DNA of 64,000 nt. It comes from Macrostomum hystrix (Eukaryota; Platyhelminthes; Macrostomidae). Below are positions 43,100 through 53,452 of this stretch, one piece after another. The notes below the pieces were generated by a model. That model saw only the letters and a list, made by a program, of their open reading frames with translations. It did not search any database and was not told the origin of the DNA. Location: positions 3,622,501-3,686,500 of the forward strand of contig CATNEN010000041.1 of assembly GCA_950097015.1 (NCBI GenBank), given 5' to 3'. The first letter of the stretch is position 1, and every line of letters begins with the position of its first letter. Made by a program: the position numbers and the translations under genes.

Positions 43100-43645
43100 A
43101 TGGCGACGAGACTTCCATACCCAGCGGAGTTTCAACCCGTACCAGGAGAGCCTCCTGTGCCATGGGTAAGGTGGATTTCGACATTCAACAACTTCCTGGT
43201 AGCTGAAGATCTCGGAGAGGCATCAGACGGTCGTAAAAAGGCGATTCTTCTGCACCTGATTGGTGAGGAGGGACGCCGCCGAGCTGCCAACGGCGATGCA
43301 ACAAAGTCACTTCAGGAGACCAAAGAGCTACTGAAGGACATCTTCAGCTCGCTGAGAAGCGTCATAGCAAAGCGCTTTGCCTTTCGGCAGCGAGCCCATC
43401 GCGACGGCGAGAGCATCAGCGACTACGTGATGGCCTTGAGAGAACTGGCAAACAACCTGCAACTTCGGCACGTTCCACGACGAAATGATAAGAGATCAGC
43501 TCGTGGAAAAAACTGTGTACCTCGCATCAGGAAGCGACTTCTGATCGAGGAGGACAGCCTTACGCTGGCAGACGCCATGAAGATTGCTGGAAGAATCGAA
43601 GCAGCAATCAAAGATACCAAGCAGGTCAGCAGCCAAGACCTTTAG
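43100..43645 (+). CDS. Ty3 element 2: gag capsid
   Basis: Begins at the ATG overlapping the probable primer-binding site (MATRLPYPAEFQPVPGEPPV). Capsid-like helices follow: WISTFNNFLVAEDL, LLHLIGEEGRRRA and the FRQRAHRDGESISDYVMALR block. A frame change near 43480 makes RNDKRSARGKNCVPRIRKRL look odd against the family, and a TAG at 43643 cuts it off from the zinc knuckles in the next frame. Confidence 0.75.
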   Translation: MATRLPYPAEFQPVPGEPPVPWVRWISTFNNFLVAEDLGEASDGRKKAILLHLIGEEGRRRAANGDATKSLQETKELLKDIFSSLRSVIAKRFAFRQRAHRDGESISDYVMALRELANNLQLRHVPRRNDKRSARGKNCVPRIRKRLLIEEDSLTLADAMKIAGRIEAAIKDTKQVSSQDL

Positions 43646-44596
43646 GTGAAAGCGGTGAACAAGAGACCAACTGCTCGTTCCGTCAAGAAAGTCGCAACGC
43701 CGGGTTCGAAGTGCACCCGATGCGGAGGCAATCACGAGAACAAGAGCGAATGCAAAGCGATGGGACAGAAGTGCAGACGATGCGGCAAGACGAACTATTT
43801 CGCGAAAATGTGCGGCATGAAAACGGTCTCTGCGATCGACACCAAAGAGAACGCAGAGTCCAGCTTGACGGTCCTTGCCGTGAAGAACAGAAACATCGAC
43901 AACTTATTCTGCGACTGCCACTTGGACGGGCAGATGATCCGACTACAACTCGACTGCGGTGCTGCCGTCTCGTTGCTCAACACGGAGACGTTCAAGAAGT
44001 CCTTCGCTAGGCACTCGCTGATTCCGACGAGCACAAGACTGGAGGCATACGGCGGATTTGCGATCAAGACCATCGGCAAAGTCGAGCTTCCAGTGACGTT
44101 CAACGACATCAGGACAGAAGCCACATTCTACGTCGCCGACAAAGGAGCGAACATCCTGGGCCACGACCTGTTTCAGGCCCTCGGATTCAGAATCTTCCAA
44201 GGCGAAAACAGAGTGATTAGCATCAGCGAGACTATTATCGAGTGCGACTTTCCAGGAATCTTCGACGGTCTGGGCCAGAAGGTCGCCAAGTCCAAGTTCA
44301 AGAGCTTCATTCATCGGACAAAAATCGACGCCCCGGTCAAGCCAGTGTCTCAGCCAATGCGAAAGCTGCCGATCGGCCTGAAGGACGAAGTGACGTCAGA
44401 GATTAACCAGATGGAGCAGCAGGGCATCATTGAGAAGGTCGACGCGTCCGAGTGGGTCAGCAACGTGGTCGTGACTCGCAAGAAGGAGTCCAACAAGGTT
44501 CGCCTCTGCGTGGATCTGCGGCAGGTCAACAAGGCGGTGATCGCAGACCGCTATCCGGTACCGTCAATCGAGGACCTAACGGCCAGCATCAATTAA
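43646..44596 (+). CDS. Ty3 element 2: zinc knuckles, protease and start of RT
   Basis: Two CCHC-type knuckles (CTRCGGNHENKSECKAMGQK then CRRCGKTNYFAKMC; the second lacks the usual His). Protease follows with LQLDCGAAVSLLN, where the usual D-T/S-G has Cys, and a flap region ending ANILGHDLFQALGF. Then come RT motifs 1-2 (WVSNVVVTRKKESNKVRLCV). The frame stops at TAA 44594; the remaining RT (SKLDLRQGYQQIPLH, VPFGLSSSGAAFQRALQ, and IVDDI in place of YxDD) continues in another frame to about 44810. Confidence 0.8.
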   Translation: MKAVNKRPTARSVKKVATPGSKCTRCGGNHENKSECKAMGQKCRRCGKTNYFAKMCGMKTVSAIDTKENAESSLTVLAVKNRNIDNLFCDCHLDGQMIRLQLDCGAAVSLLNTETFKKSFARHSLIPTSTRLEAYGGFAIKTIGKVELPVTFNDIRTEATFYVADKGANILGHDLFQALGFRIFQGENRVISISETIIECDFPGIFDGLGQKVAKSKFKSFIHRTKIDAPVKPVSQPMRKLPIGLKDEVTSEINQMEQQGIIEKVDASEWVSNVVVTRKKESNKVRLCVDLRQVNKAVIADRYPVPSIEDLTASIN

Positions 44597-44815
44597 CGGC
44601 TCGAAGTGCTTCAGCAAGCTGGATCTGCGTCAAGGCTACCAGCAGATTCCGCTGCATCCAGACTCTCGAGGACTGTACCAGTTCACTGTGGTGCCATTTG
44701 GGCTATCCAGCTCCGGAGCTGCCTTCCAGCGAGCCCTGCAGACAGTGCTTCGAGGAGCTCCAGGCGCCATCAACATCGTGGACGACATCCTGGTGCAGGG
44801 CTGCATCCTGGGCCC
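44597..44815 (+). pseudogene. Ty3 element 2: RT catalytic part, frameshifted
   Basis: Follows the stop of the previous frame with SKLDLRQGYQQIPLHPDS, then VVPFGLSSSGAAFQR and NIVDDILVQG. RT sequence ends abruptly after the catalytic box where LINE sequence starts, so fingers/thumb parts are missing. Confidence 0.7.
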
Positions 44816-45087
44816 TACACACCAACGGCTGGCCCACCGATGGGCACTGGCTGCTGATGGGCGACCTCAACGCTCACGGTAGCTGGGACCCGAATGCTGA
44901 TCCGGACCCCCCTGGAAGCGAGCTCGACGATTGGCTGAGCGACCACGGCTGGATGGCGCTCAACGACGGCAGTGCCACTAGAGTGAGCCCGGGGGGTGGT
45001 GAGTCGGCGCCCGACGTGTCGCTCTGCAGTGCTGTCTGGTCCAGCCGGATCAGCTGGCGCGTGGGGGACGCCATGGGGTCGGAATAA
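44816..45087 (+). mobile_element. LINE endonuclease fragment inside Ty3 element 2
   Basis: The frame reads WLLMGDLNAHGSWDPNADPD, then ELDDWLSDHGWMALNDGSAT and SAPDVSLCS, the conserved C-terminal half of an APE-type LINE endonuclease (GDxNAH and SAPDxxL motifs; GSD-H expected next is cut at GSE). Both ends are truncated. Confidence 0.75.
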
Positions 45088-45094
45088 TGGGGTC

Positions 45095-46580
45095 GGAAGT
45101 CTCGGAATAAGACCAACAAGTAAAAAATTTTTTTTGCCACACTGGTCCTTAAGCTTAATTCAAGCAGTAAATTTAAAGCAAAACTTGTTAGAACATTACG
45201 TTAAGTTATTTGTATAGTGTTTTGGTTCACTGTTTACTGCATTACTTAATTACGGCATGGCACCGCCTAGGCGTGCTGTCCACCAGCTTCTGGCACACTT
45301 CTGGCGGGATGGCAGCCCACGAGTGCTCAATGATACGGTACAGCTGGTCAGTGGAAGCTGGCTGCTGCCTCTGGATGTCCCGCTCAACCCAGTTCCATAG
45401 ATTCTCAATCGGGTTGAGGTCTGGTGACTGCGCTGGCCAGTCCATGGTGCGGATGTTGTTCTCAGCAAGACATGTCTTCACAACCTTGGAGGTGTGTTTG
45501 GGATCGTTGTTCTGCTGAAACTGCCATCTGTTTACTGCACTCTGTGGCAGTTTATCTACTGCCTCTTGTAGGTGGCTGCTGTGGATGTCACGGTACTGCT
45601 GACTATCCATCATGCCCTCAATGCGAGTTATTGACTCAGGTCCAGCTGTTGAGAATGCATCCCAAACCATGACTTCACCTCCATGCTTCACGGTATCAAT
45701 GGTGCACCTGGGATCGAATTCCTCACCAGCTCGGCGGCGCACATACCGGTGGCCACCAGAACCGGTGCGGGAAAACTTGCTCTCGTCACTCCAGATGACC
45801 TTGGTCCAGTCCCCTGGTGTCCAGCTGGCATGCTGCTTTGCCCAGTTCAAGCGACGCTTCCGGTTTTTATCGGAATGAATGGCTTCTTCCTAGCGATGCG
45901 GCCATGCAGTCCAGCAACTACCAGGCGGCGGCGGACAGTCATGGGGTGCAGCTGGACATTGCAGGATACGAGCAGTTCACGGCTGATGTCCACAGCAGTG
46001 AGCCGACGGTTGGACTCGGACATTCGCACAATTCGTCGATCCAGTCGGTGGCCAGTTTTCGGTGCCCTGCCAGGTCTTGGGGCATAGCCTGTGCTGCCAG
46101 TGCTGCTGAGGCGCCTGAGTGCTTGCTGGAGGCAAGTTTTTGACTTTCCCAGCTGCGTGGCCATGGCACGCTGAGAAACTCCTTGGTCAAACAAGGTCTT
46201 GATTTTCCTACATGACTCAAGCGACAGAGCTCTGCCTTTACCCATTCTAGGAATTTCAAGATAATTTTTGCTTGGAGTAGTATTGAATTTTATTCTTTGG
46301 ACTTGGAGAATCAGCAGGGCCACTTTTATAGCACATTTTAGGCGAAATAATGAAGTGGTCTTATTACTCTGTGACTTCTCAAATTCTAAAGCGAGATATG
46401 GGACTCCAATTGAACGTAATGAATAGCGACCAATTACCTAAGACATCTTTAATTTTATTGTCCGATGCCATCGTTATCTATAACTGTTTATTAGATTAAG
46501 ATGCTCCCCCAATATGTGCAGGTTATGAAATAAAAAGTTTACTTTTTTGTTAGGTGGTCTTAATTCATTGTGCGCCACTG
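45095..46580 (-). mobile_element. Tc1-type DNA transposon
   Basis: Minus-strand transposase in two frames with imperfect terminal inverted repeats: left 'aataagaccaacaagtaaaa' near 45105 and right, in reverse, 'attaagaccacctaacaaaa' near 46565. It lies within Ty3 element 2, next to the LINE fragment. Confidence 0.82.
45242..46323 (-). pseudogene. Tc1-like transposase (DD34E), one frameshift
   Basis: N-terminal part 46323-45847: two helix-turn-helix domains (LSLESCRKIKTLFDQGVSQR, then TAVDISRELL). Catalytic part 45850-45242: VIWSDESKFSRTG (first Asp), FQQNNDPKHTSKVVKTCL (second Asp) and DWPAQSPDLNPIENLWNWVE (catalytic Glu). All three acidic residues remain. The frame breaks after KPFIPIKTGSVA near 45850, so the copy is inactive as read, but only by one indel. 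Confidence 0.85.
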
Positions 46581-46581
46581 T

Positions 46582-47355
46582 ACAGCCTTCCGCACACTCA
46601 AGTCAGCCGTCACCAGCAGCCCAGTACTAGCTCATTTTGACTGCCAAGCTGAGACGTATGTCACCTGTGACGCCTGGGGCGGTACTCAGCTAAGTACAAA
46701 ATGAAAAAGAGGTGCCAAACGCACTAGCATCGTGAGCACTCAGCCCAGCGGAAAAGCGATACTCAGCCGGAGAGCGAGAAGCCCTGGCCTGTGTATGGAG
46801 CATCGAACGCTGGCACTACTATCTATCGCTGCGTAGTAACGTACTGCGAGTAACGCTGCGTACCGACCACAAAGCCCTGACTACTCTGCTCGACTCAAAA
46901 GGCATGGGGCACAGGCCTCTGCGCATTCATCGATGGGTCGAGAGACTTCGCGGCTACGACGTCCGGTTCGAGCACATCCCTGGCGCTGACAACAAGTGCG
47001 TGGACATGCTGTCCAGATGGGCCCCGACGGAGCCGTACCAGCCGAGGAGACCAACGAGGAGGGCTACGTCTACGCAGTCGTCGATTCGAAAACAACGCTG
47101 ACGGCAGACGCACTGGCAACGGCGACCAAGGAGGACGAAGTGCTGCAGGCGGTTCTGCGGTACATCTCGGGCATCTGGCCAACGAAGGTGGACAGCTCTC
47201 TGAAGCCGTACTTCAACGTCCGGGACGAGCTGTTCTGCTGGACCAACGGTCAGTGCCTCGGTCGTGGTGAACTCGCGATCATTGCGATCAGCCTACGACT
47301 TCAAGTTATCGAGGAGGCCCACGAAGGGCATCCGGGCGTCGTTCGGTCAAAGTAG
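46582..47355 (+). pseudogene. Ty3 element 2: RNase H and integrase zinc finger
   Basis: Resumes with LKSAVTSSPVLAHFD and TYVTCDAWGGTQLS, then LRTDHKALTTLLDSKGMGHR and FEHIPGADNKCVDMLSRWAP (RNase H end). Another frame follows with ATATKEDEVLQAVLRYISGI and EEAHEGHPGVVRSK (start of the HHCC finger), ending at a TAG. Several frame changes. Confidence 0.75.
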
Positions 47356-47735
47356 CGGTGCCGCGACACGGTCTGGTTTCCCGGAATCGACCGGCAGGTT
47401 GAGGACTACGTCAAGAACTGCATGGCCTGCACTCTGGCGGAGAAGTCAGGCAAGCCTCAACAGACGATCGTGACACCAGTCGAGTGGCCGGCAGGTCCAT
47501 CGGACAAGATCGAAATCGACATCTTCGGCGAGGTCGCTGCGGCTCCACGGCATCAGCGGTTCCTACTGGTGATCGACGACCTGTACAGCAAGTGGCCGGA
47601 GATTGCAGCCATGGAAACCGTCACCTCTGCCAACATCATCAAGACGCTTCGTAATCTATTTGGCCGGTGGGGAGTCCCAAAGATGCTGATCAGCGACAAC
47701 GGACCCCAGTTCGTCAGCGACGGGTTCAGGACTGA
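47353..47735 (+). pseudogene. Ty3 element 2: integrase core, truncated
   Basis: Continues with the finger cysteines (YVKNCMACTLAEKSGKP) and the core: KIEIDIFGEVAAAPRHQRFL (first Asp) and LISDNGPQFVSDGF (second Asp). Coding ends here; the next bases are minisatellite. The catalytic Glu is absent. Confidence 0.75.
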
Positions 47736-47885
47736 AACTAGGGTTCAGGAGTGGAGGAAGCCTGGGTTCAACAGGATATAGGAAGCTAGGGTTCAGGAGC
47801 AGAATAAGCCTGGGTTCAGCAGGATAGAAGGCTAGAAGTCAGGAGGGGAGTAGTTTAGAGGTCAGGAGTGGTGGTGGCCAAGGAT
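47736..47885. repeat. Minisatellite, right-hand continuation
   Basis: About 6 copies of the same 'gaagcctgggttcaggag' family as 42230-42870. Presence on both sides of Ty3 element 2 shows the element lies within, or was recombined with, this array. Confidence 0.75.
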
Positions 47886-50800
47886 TAGATATTAAAAAAA
47901 TTTGATTACTTAGTCTAGGCCAATTTGTAGTTATTGGTCCTTAACTAGATTACAAAGCTGGAATAACTAGATTGCAAAGTTGCAAAGCTGGAACTGTTCT
48001 GTTGCAACTAGTCGCCTATGGCCGGAGAGTTGATATCTGTCACGCGTAAGCGGGCGTGGCGGCTGGGAGCGCTTAATAGAACCATCAAATTCGGCTCCTC
48101 AGGCTCCGAGACTTCCTACTCAGCCTGCAGCCGGTAACTACCCGATAGGGTACGCTAATGCGGTGTCCGAGACTCGTTTGCAGATTCGAGTAAAACTAAA
48201 TCGGTGATTGACTGAGGCAAGGAATTCAGTCTCGTAAAATGGCTGGAGATCCAAGTCTTAAAGTCATAGAGTACGCTCGTAAATGAGTCAAATTAAGCCA
48301 AGTGGTGTCCATTATTGCCAGCGCCTAGTAAGCTCCCATGTGGAGTGACCAAAGCGGATCAAAGTCCCAAAGTGCCCGTTTTACCAGGAACCAGAATACG
48401 ACCGTTATGCCCTAACGGGTGGCTGTTGGTTACTCGGTTAGAGGCTGCGCAGAGCAAGGAAGAGGAAGTCTGATCGTAGAGGCAGACCTTTAAGTGTAGT
48501 GCTCGCCGGGTGCGAAAGCCGGCCGGGGCGTCCTGCCGAAGGGCGAGACGCTTGTGCCTCCTGTTCAAGTGGCTGATATTAAAAACGTAAGTCCACTTTG
48601 GGGTCATTAGAGCAGCCAGCTCAAGACGACCTACCAGGGTTTGTCTCCCTCCGTTTTGCGATTTGACACAAGGATCCTCCGGCCCGTCCTTTTGACGTTC
48701 TCCTGTCCTTCGGGGCCGGGCCGCCGCGCCTCAGGAGTAGCTAATAATATTGGTATTAAGTAATCTAGACCTGGGTTTATATTTAAATTAATAGTAATAT
48801 AAATTAAAAGCAAGCTATTTAGCTAAAATAGTAGCTAGTGTGAGCAAGCCCCAAGAAAATAACAAATTATTTAAAATTTTACCTCATACCTAATTTCAAC
48901 CCCTGGTTGTGCTACTGTATACTAATATACAATACAACGAGAGCTACTTTCAAAAGGATTGGCCTGTACTGGGCTTATGGCTTATCTGATGTTAATTTTG
49001 GATCCTTAATAGTATATTCAATATTATTTTATGTAATAATAGCAATTACTAGCTATTAGGCTCACTGTGAAGTTCGTGTGCAGACGATTTTCCCAGACAC
49101 CGGAGAAAGACACGGATTGGCGATTTCTTGATAATTCAGCGGCTTGTCGGCGGCAGCGCTAGGGTCCCGGTCCATTTGTCTCGCATTTTGTGTAGCTATG
49201 TAAAAGGTCTTTAGTCTTTACCTATTTAAAATGTCTTTTTAGTCTACTCCTAGCTCCACGCTCGCTCTTAAGTCTAAAACCGACATTTCAATGTATATTT
49301 AAATTCGCGCTACGTTTTCTCAGAAAGATATAGTAACAAAAATATTCAATATAACGCTAGCACCCAGACATCAAATAAATAAAATAAAGTAACGAGATTC
49401 CTTTTTATATACGAGACTGAATTTATACACGCTGAACAAAAAATAAATAGTGACATCGTCACACCCGCCCATTCTCCAAAAACTAAAGCTGCTACTAACA
49501 GTAGCGACAAACGATGAAGTATGAATAGAACCCATAGAATCAAACAAGTTAAACCCCAACAGCGGAACAAATAACCCACGAGCGTAGTGATGGCTAACGA
49601 AAGCGCAAAGCGCGGAGCGCAACTCACATAGCAAGGCGCAAATTGCCCATAACTGGGTTCACGACAGACTGAGTGGTGATCATAAACGCAACTAGAAACG
49701 ACAGGGCTTAATCGAGTCATCTTTTTCCCAGGCACACAGGCACGGTCAGCAAAAGAGACTGGAACGACCGGTGGAACACCCCTGCTTATACAGCCGCAGG
49801 ACAAAATCGCATGACAAAAAGAACACGAAGAAAACAGGGCTGACCGGAAACATTGCTAGGCTTGGCAAAACTGGGGAAGTCCGCGAACGCAAACGGCTTT
49901 ACATAAAAAGCGCAGTCAGGACCAAACGTACACCGCACAGGGCGGAACAGCGACTACAGGGCAACCTCGGTAACCCGGCAACAACAGAAGGCAGGGTCAA
50001 CGGACCGGGCTGAACAACAGACGCACGAAGGCAAAAACTCTTCTCAGAGGGGCTAAAACTTAAATAACATTGCTTACAGAACAGAACTGGGATTGCAACA
50101 ACCATCACGGAACACAGTAATTCAGGCAAACATACAAATGACTGGCCGCACACGGCTGCAAAAAAATAAATAAGGGCGGTCACACACTTAGGGTCGGAAC
50201 ACGCTGCGTCGGAAACAGGGGAAAGAGACTGTGACATTAGCTTGATGCAAATAGATGAGTAAAACAAAAACGCACGGCGAAAAGTACGAAAAAGCTTTAA
50301 GCGTTGGGTAATGACGGCCAGGAAATAAACTCGAGAGAATCTGAGGCCGGCCGATGGAGGAGGGCGCAAAAAAGGAGCGCAAAATAAAGAGCCAAAAAAG
50401 AAAAAAAAATACAACATTAAAATTAGACCACATTTTTTAATAAGTTTTTTCCGATTGATTTTCTAAGTTACACACATTTGGGCACCCCGGTGCTCTCATG
50501 CTTGCCGCAGATGGCATGCACCCCAGGGTCACCGCGTGATCTCAGGCACACTGGCTGTCTCCGAAGTGCTAGAGTGTGCATGCGGCCGACTTTGCGGTTG
50601 ATTGGCGACGGATTACTCTGTGCCGGATGACTCGTTGACGGCTGGCTCGGTGACGACGGAGCGACGCACATCCATGGCCCGTCCAACGACACTCAGCAGT
50701 CGTCAGTGCAGGCCGCAGGCGGTCTGATGAGGCAAGGGCCGCGAGACAGGTCATCCGCGGTCGTCCGCAACAGTAGCGAGCGAGCGACACCAGCAGCAGA

Positions 50801-51450
50801 AAGCCTGCAGTCCTCACCAGTGAAGACCGCCGACCTCAACCACAGCGAAGTCACCGACGGTGCCCACGGCCACTTCCGCCACCGGCCTCACCTGGCGAGA
50901 CAGAACACAGCACAACAGGCAGACGGGTGGCTAAGGCCAACCTAGGCAGAGCACAGCACAGACAAGCAAAAACAGAGACTGCAAAAACAAACAAAACAAG
51001 GAAAACCTAAGAAAAACCTCAAGAGCGAATAAGACATTAAAGATAATCTGAAGAGCGTCAGAAAAGACATTCGTTAAAATCCACCTTCGATCTCCAGAGG
51101 GGCAGCCGCAAGGACGGACATAGACTCTAACCGCGCTCTTCCCCTCACCACAGACCGGATGGGAGAAACAGCATCTGGATGAATCTAGAGGGCTTACGCA
51201 CGACCCTCCCCGACCTCGTGGTGGTCGTGTGGGCTCCTCCTTTAAGACGCTGGGAGCAGATCCCGGATAAGTTGGCACCTCCTTCGGGCTCACGATTCCC
51301 GGGACAGGGGCTCTAGGCTCCGTGGGGTGGCGGGACGAGAAGCTTGAACTGACTGATAACTCGCAGGCTCCAGATCTAGCGGGGTGGCAGCACTGCTGTG
51401 GGTCGCAGCTTCAGTGGGCAAGGTCACGCCGTCAGACTGTGACACGTACG
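47886..51450. other. Unassigned 3.5-kb stretch between two Ty3 elements
   Basis: No recognised protein. On the minus strand, frames 49804-49346 (152 codons) and 50417-49899 (172 codons) are long, rich in F, L, C and S, and have membrane-like segments, but the plus strand here is A-rich, which by itself yields such frames. The frame 48607-48359 has no motif. GC-rich segments at about 48500-48760 and 50460-51300 alternate with AT-rich ones, suggesting a mosaic of old insertions. Part of it may be non-coding leader or LTR of Ty3 element 3, but I could not match an LTR pair. Confidence 0.3.
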
Positions 51451-52170
51451 CTAGACGTTGGACTTACTGTGCTTTAATTCTTTGTCTTGCGCAGCGCTAC
51501 TGGAACTGTCAACACTACTGGGCAGGACTTCAGCGCCTTCAAGGCCACTCGCATCGACACGACTGGCATAGAGAACTCGGGCAACACGTTGGCTACTTCT
51601 GTCAGACTCGCTGACTGACAGCTTAAGGCGAAATTGCTCAACAGCGTCTAAGTAGCTAGGCTTCCTCACACAGCGTTTCAATCGATCCACATTGTACACA
51701 TTGTGCTTGGGGTTCGGCAATCTCTGGTCAGACCCACGGGAGTCTGCTTCGGGCACGAGGCGATAACTCCGCTCTGAGATCTTCTGGACTACCCGGTAGG
51801 GACCTAGCCACATATTGGAATCCAGGCCTTTGTGACTTTGATTGAGAACCCATACTAACTCGTCGACTTCAAAGCAGCTATGGTTAACGCCTCTGTCATA
51901 CGAGCGTAGTAATGCTTTTGGCGCTGCTGGGCTTCGCCCCGAATTTCTCTGGCTAAAGTGGAGACATCGAATAAGTCCTTGTAAAGTCAATGGGCGAATA
52001 CTGTTCCTGTTACTTCCGGATAATACTGTTCCTGTGGCGGGCGCCCGTACTTGAGGCCCAATGGGAACATGAGCTCTCTCTCTAAGAATAACTGGGCTGG
52101 CGTGAAACCGGTAGACTCAGCCACTGTCGCCCGGATGGACAGGCCTGCTAAGCGGGCGGCTAGTGACCAC
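51451..52170 (-). pseudogene. Ty3 element 3: integrase C-terminal region
   Basis: Reads RATVAESTGFTPAQLFLERE upstream, then the GPY/F module in frame 51990-51451 (DELVWVLNQSH, MWLGPYRVVQKISERSYRLV, HNVYNVDRLKRCV) and an acidic/serine-rich tail. One frameshift near 52000. Confidence 0.75.
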
Positions 52171-52603
52171 CCATGTGGTCTGCTCGAAACTTGGGATTGC
52201 GGCTAAGGATGTCAGCATTGACATGGTCTTTTCCAGCCCTATGATGGACTTCGAAATCGTATTCGGCTATGCGCTCTAGCGGAGTCTGGTCAACTCGGAA
52301 GTCATAGACCTCTATCGTCGACAGCCACTGGGCTAACATGCCGGTGGCGTGTTTTTAGAGTGCAGCCACTGCAGGGCTGCTGCGTCAGTTCTGACTATGA
52401 ATGGCCTATCTAGGAGGTAGGTCCGGAACTGCTCTAACATGATCACTACCCCCAGGAGCTCTCGCATTGTGGCACAGTAATTCCGTTGCGCGGCAGAGAA
52501 TTTTTTTGAGGCATAGGCTATGACACATTCCTGATCTCCCGGACCCTTCTGGGAAAGAAACGCCCCCCGTTCGCTTCAGGGAGCTGTCGTAGTCCAGGAT
52601 GAA

Positions 52604-53290
52604 CTAGTCGGCATTGGGCGATAAGTCTGGGTAGGCTAGCACTGGGGGCGCGCAAAGCCTGGCCTTTAAGTCGGTGAATGCCTCCTCGTGCTCGGCCTTC
52701 CAAACAAACTTCCCCTTTCCACGGGCCAGCGCATAGAGCGGTGCCGCAACAACGGAGAAATTGGGAACGAATTTGCGATAATAATTCACAAACCCCAGAA
52801 ATGCGAGCACTTCCTTTGGATCTGTGGGTGTGGACCACTCGCGAACGGCTTGAGTCTTGAGATAATTGGCTTCAATTCCCTTGCCTGAGACAATGAAACC
52901 TAAAAATTTGAATTTATCACGGAACAACTCACACTTGTTGGGCTTAATCTTTAGATTTGCCTTACGGAGGCGCCAAAGAACTAAGGCTAAGTGGCCGATC
53001 ATTTGATCGTGGTCTCTAACCTTCACAATAATGTCATCCAGATACACTAGGCTCACTCTAAGGAGTAATGGTTGGAGCACTTTCTGCATCAATCTAGCTA
53101 AGGTGGCGGGAGCGGTCTTCAGCCCAAATGGGACCACTTTCCAGCGAAACGTGCCCTGGTGACAGGAAAAAGCCGTTAAATCTCTGTCCCGCTCTCTCAC
53201 ACCTACCTGCCAATACGCGGATGTCAGATCTAGGCTGCAGAACACTTGGGCCCCTGATAAACTTTGATAAACTATCAAAATACTCATCAA
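52604..53290 (-). CDS. Ty3 element 3: reverse transcriptase
   Basis: Motifs: CSLDLTSAYWQVGVRERDRD, then VPFGLKTAPATLARLMQKVL and the catalytic SLVYLDDIIVKVRDHD. The fingers/thumb boundary follows (FRDKFKFLGFIVSGKGIEAN) and the connection starts with EEAFTDLKARLC. The upstream RT part (before 53290) is in other frames; the downstream RNase H is frameshifted. Confidence 0.8.
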   Translation of the reverse strand: MMSILIVYQSLSGAQVFCSLDLTSAYWQVGVRERDRDLTAFSCHQGTFRWKVVPFGLKTAPATLARLMQKVLQPLLLRVSLVYLDDIIVKVRDHDQMIGHLALVLWRLRKANLKIKPNKCELFRDKFKFLGFIVSGKGIEANYLKTQAVREWSTPTDPKEVLAFLGFVNYYRKFVPNFSVVAAPLYALARGKGKFVWKAEHEEAFTDLKARLCAPPVLAYPDLSPNAD

Positions 53291-53452
53291 TAAGCGGCAA
53301 AGGGAAGCTGCACGGTTTTATTCCTGAGTTAGTGAATCGATAGTCAATGCAAAGTCTATGCGACCCATCTTTCTTTTTTATTAAAAAAGAAATTCCATCT
53401 GGTGATATTCCTCAATCACTCCACAGTCAAACAGCTCCGCGATGTACTGTTC

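Larger units (their letters stand above)
42871..47735 (+). mobile_element. Ty3/gypsy retrotransposon 2, inserted in the minisatellite and itself invaded
   Basis: Plus-strand gag-protease-RT, then a gap filled by a LINE fragment (about 44820-45085) and a Tc1 transposon (about 45095-46580), then RNase H and integrase. The left end has LTR character (42871-43098). The right end stops abruptly inside the integrase core after SDNGPQFVSDGF and passes straight into minisatellite; no 3' LTR is present. Confidence 0.8.

Noticed and set aside
45242-46323. A mariner (DD34D) transposase
   Set aside because: The third acidic residue is Glu in SPDLNPIENLW, the Tc1 signature.
49346-50433. Possible membrane proteins on the minus strand
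   Set aside because: A-rich plus strand yields F/L/C-rich minus frames by composition; no start context, homology or splice evidence.
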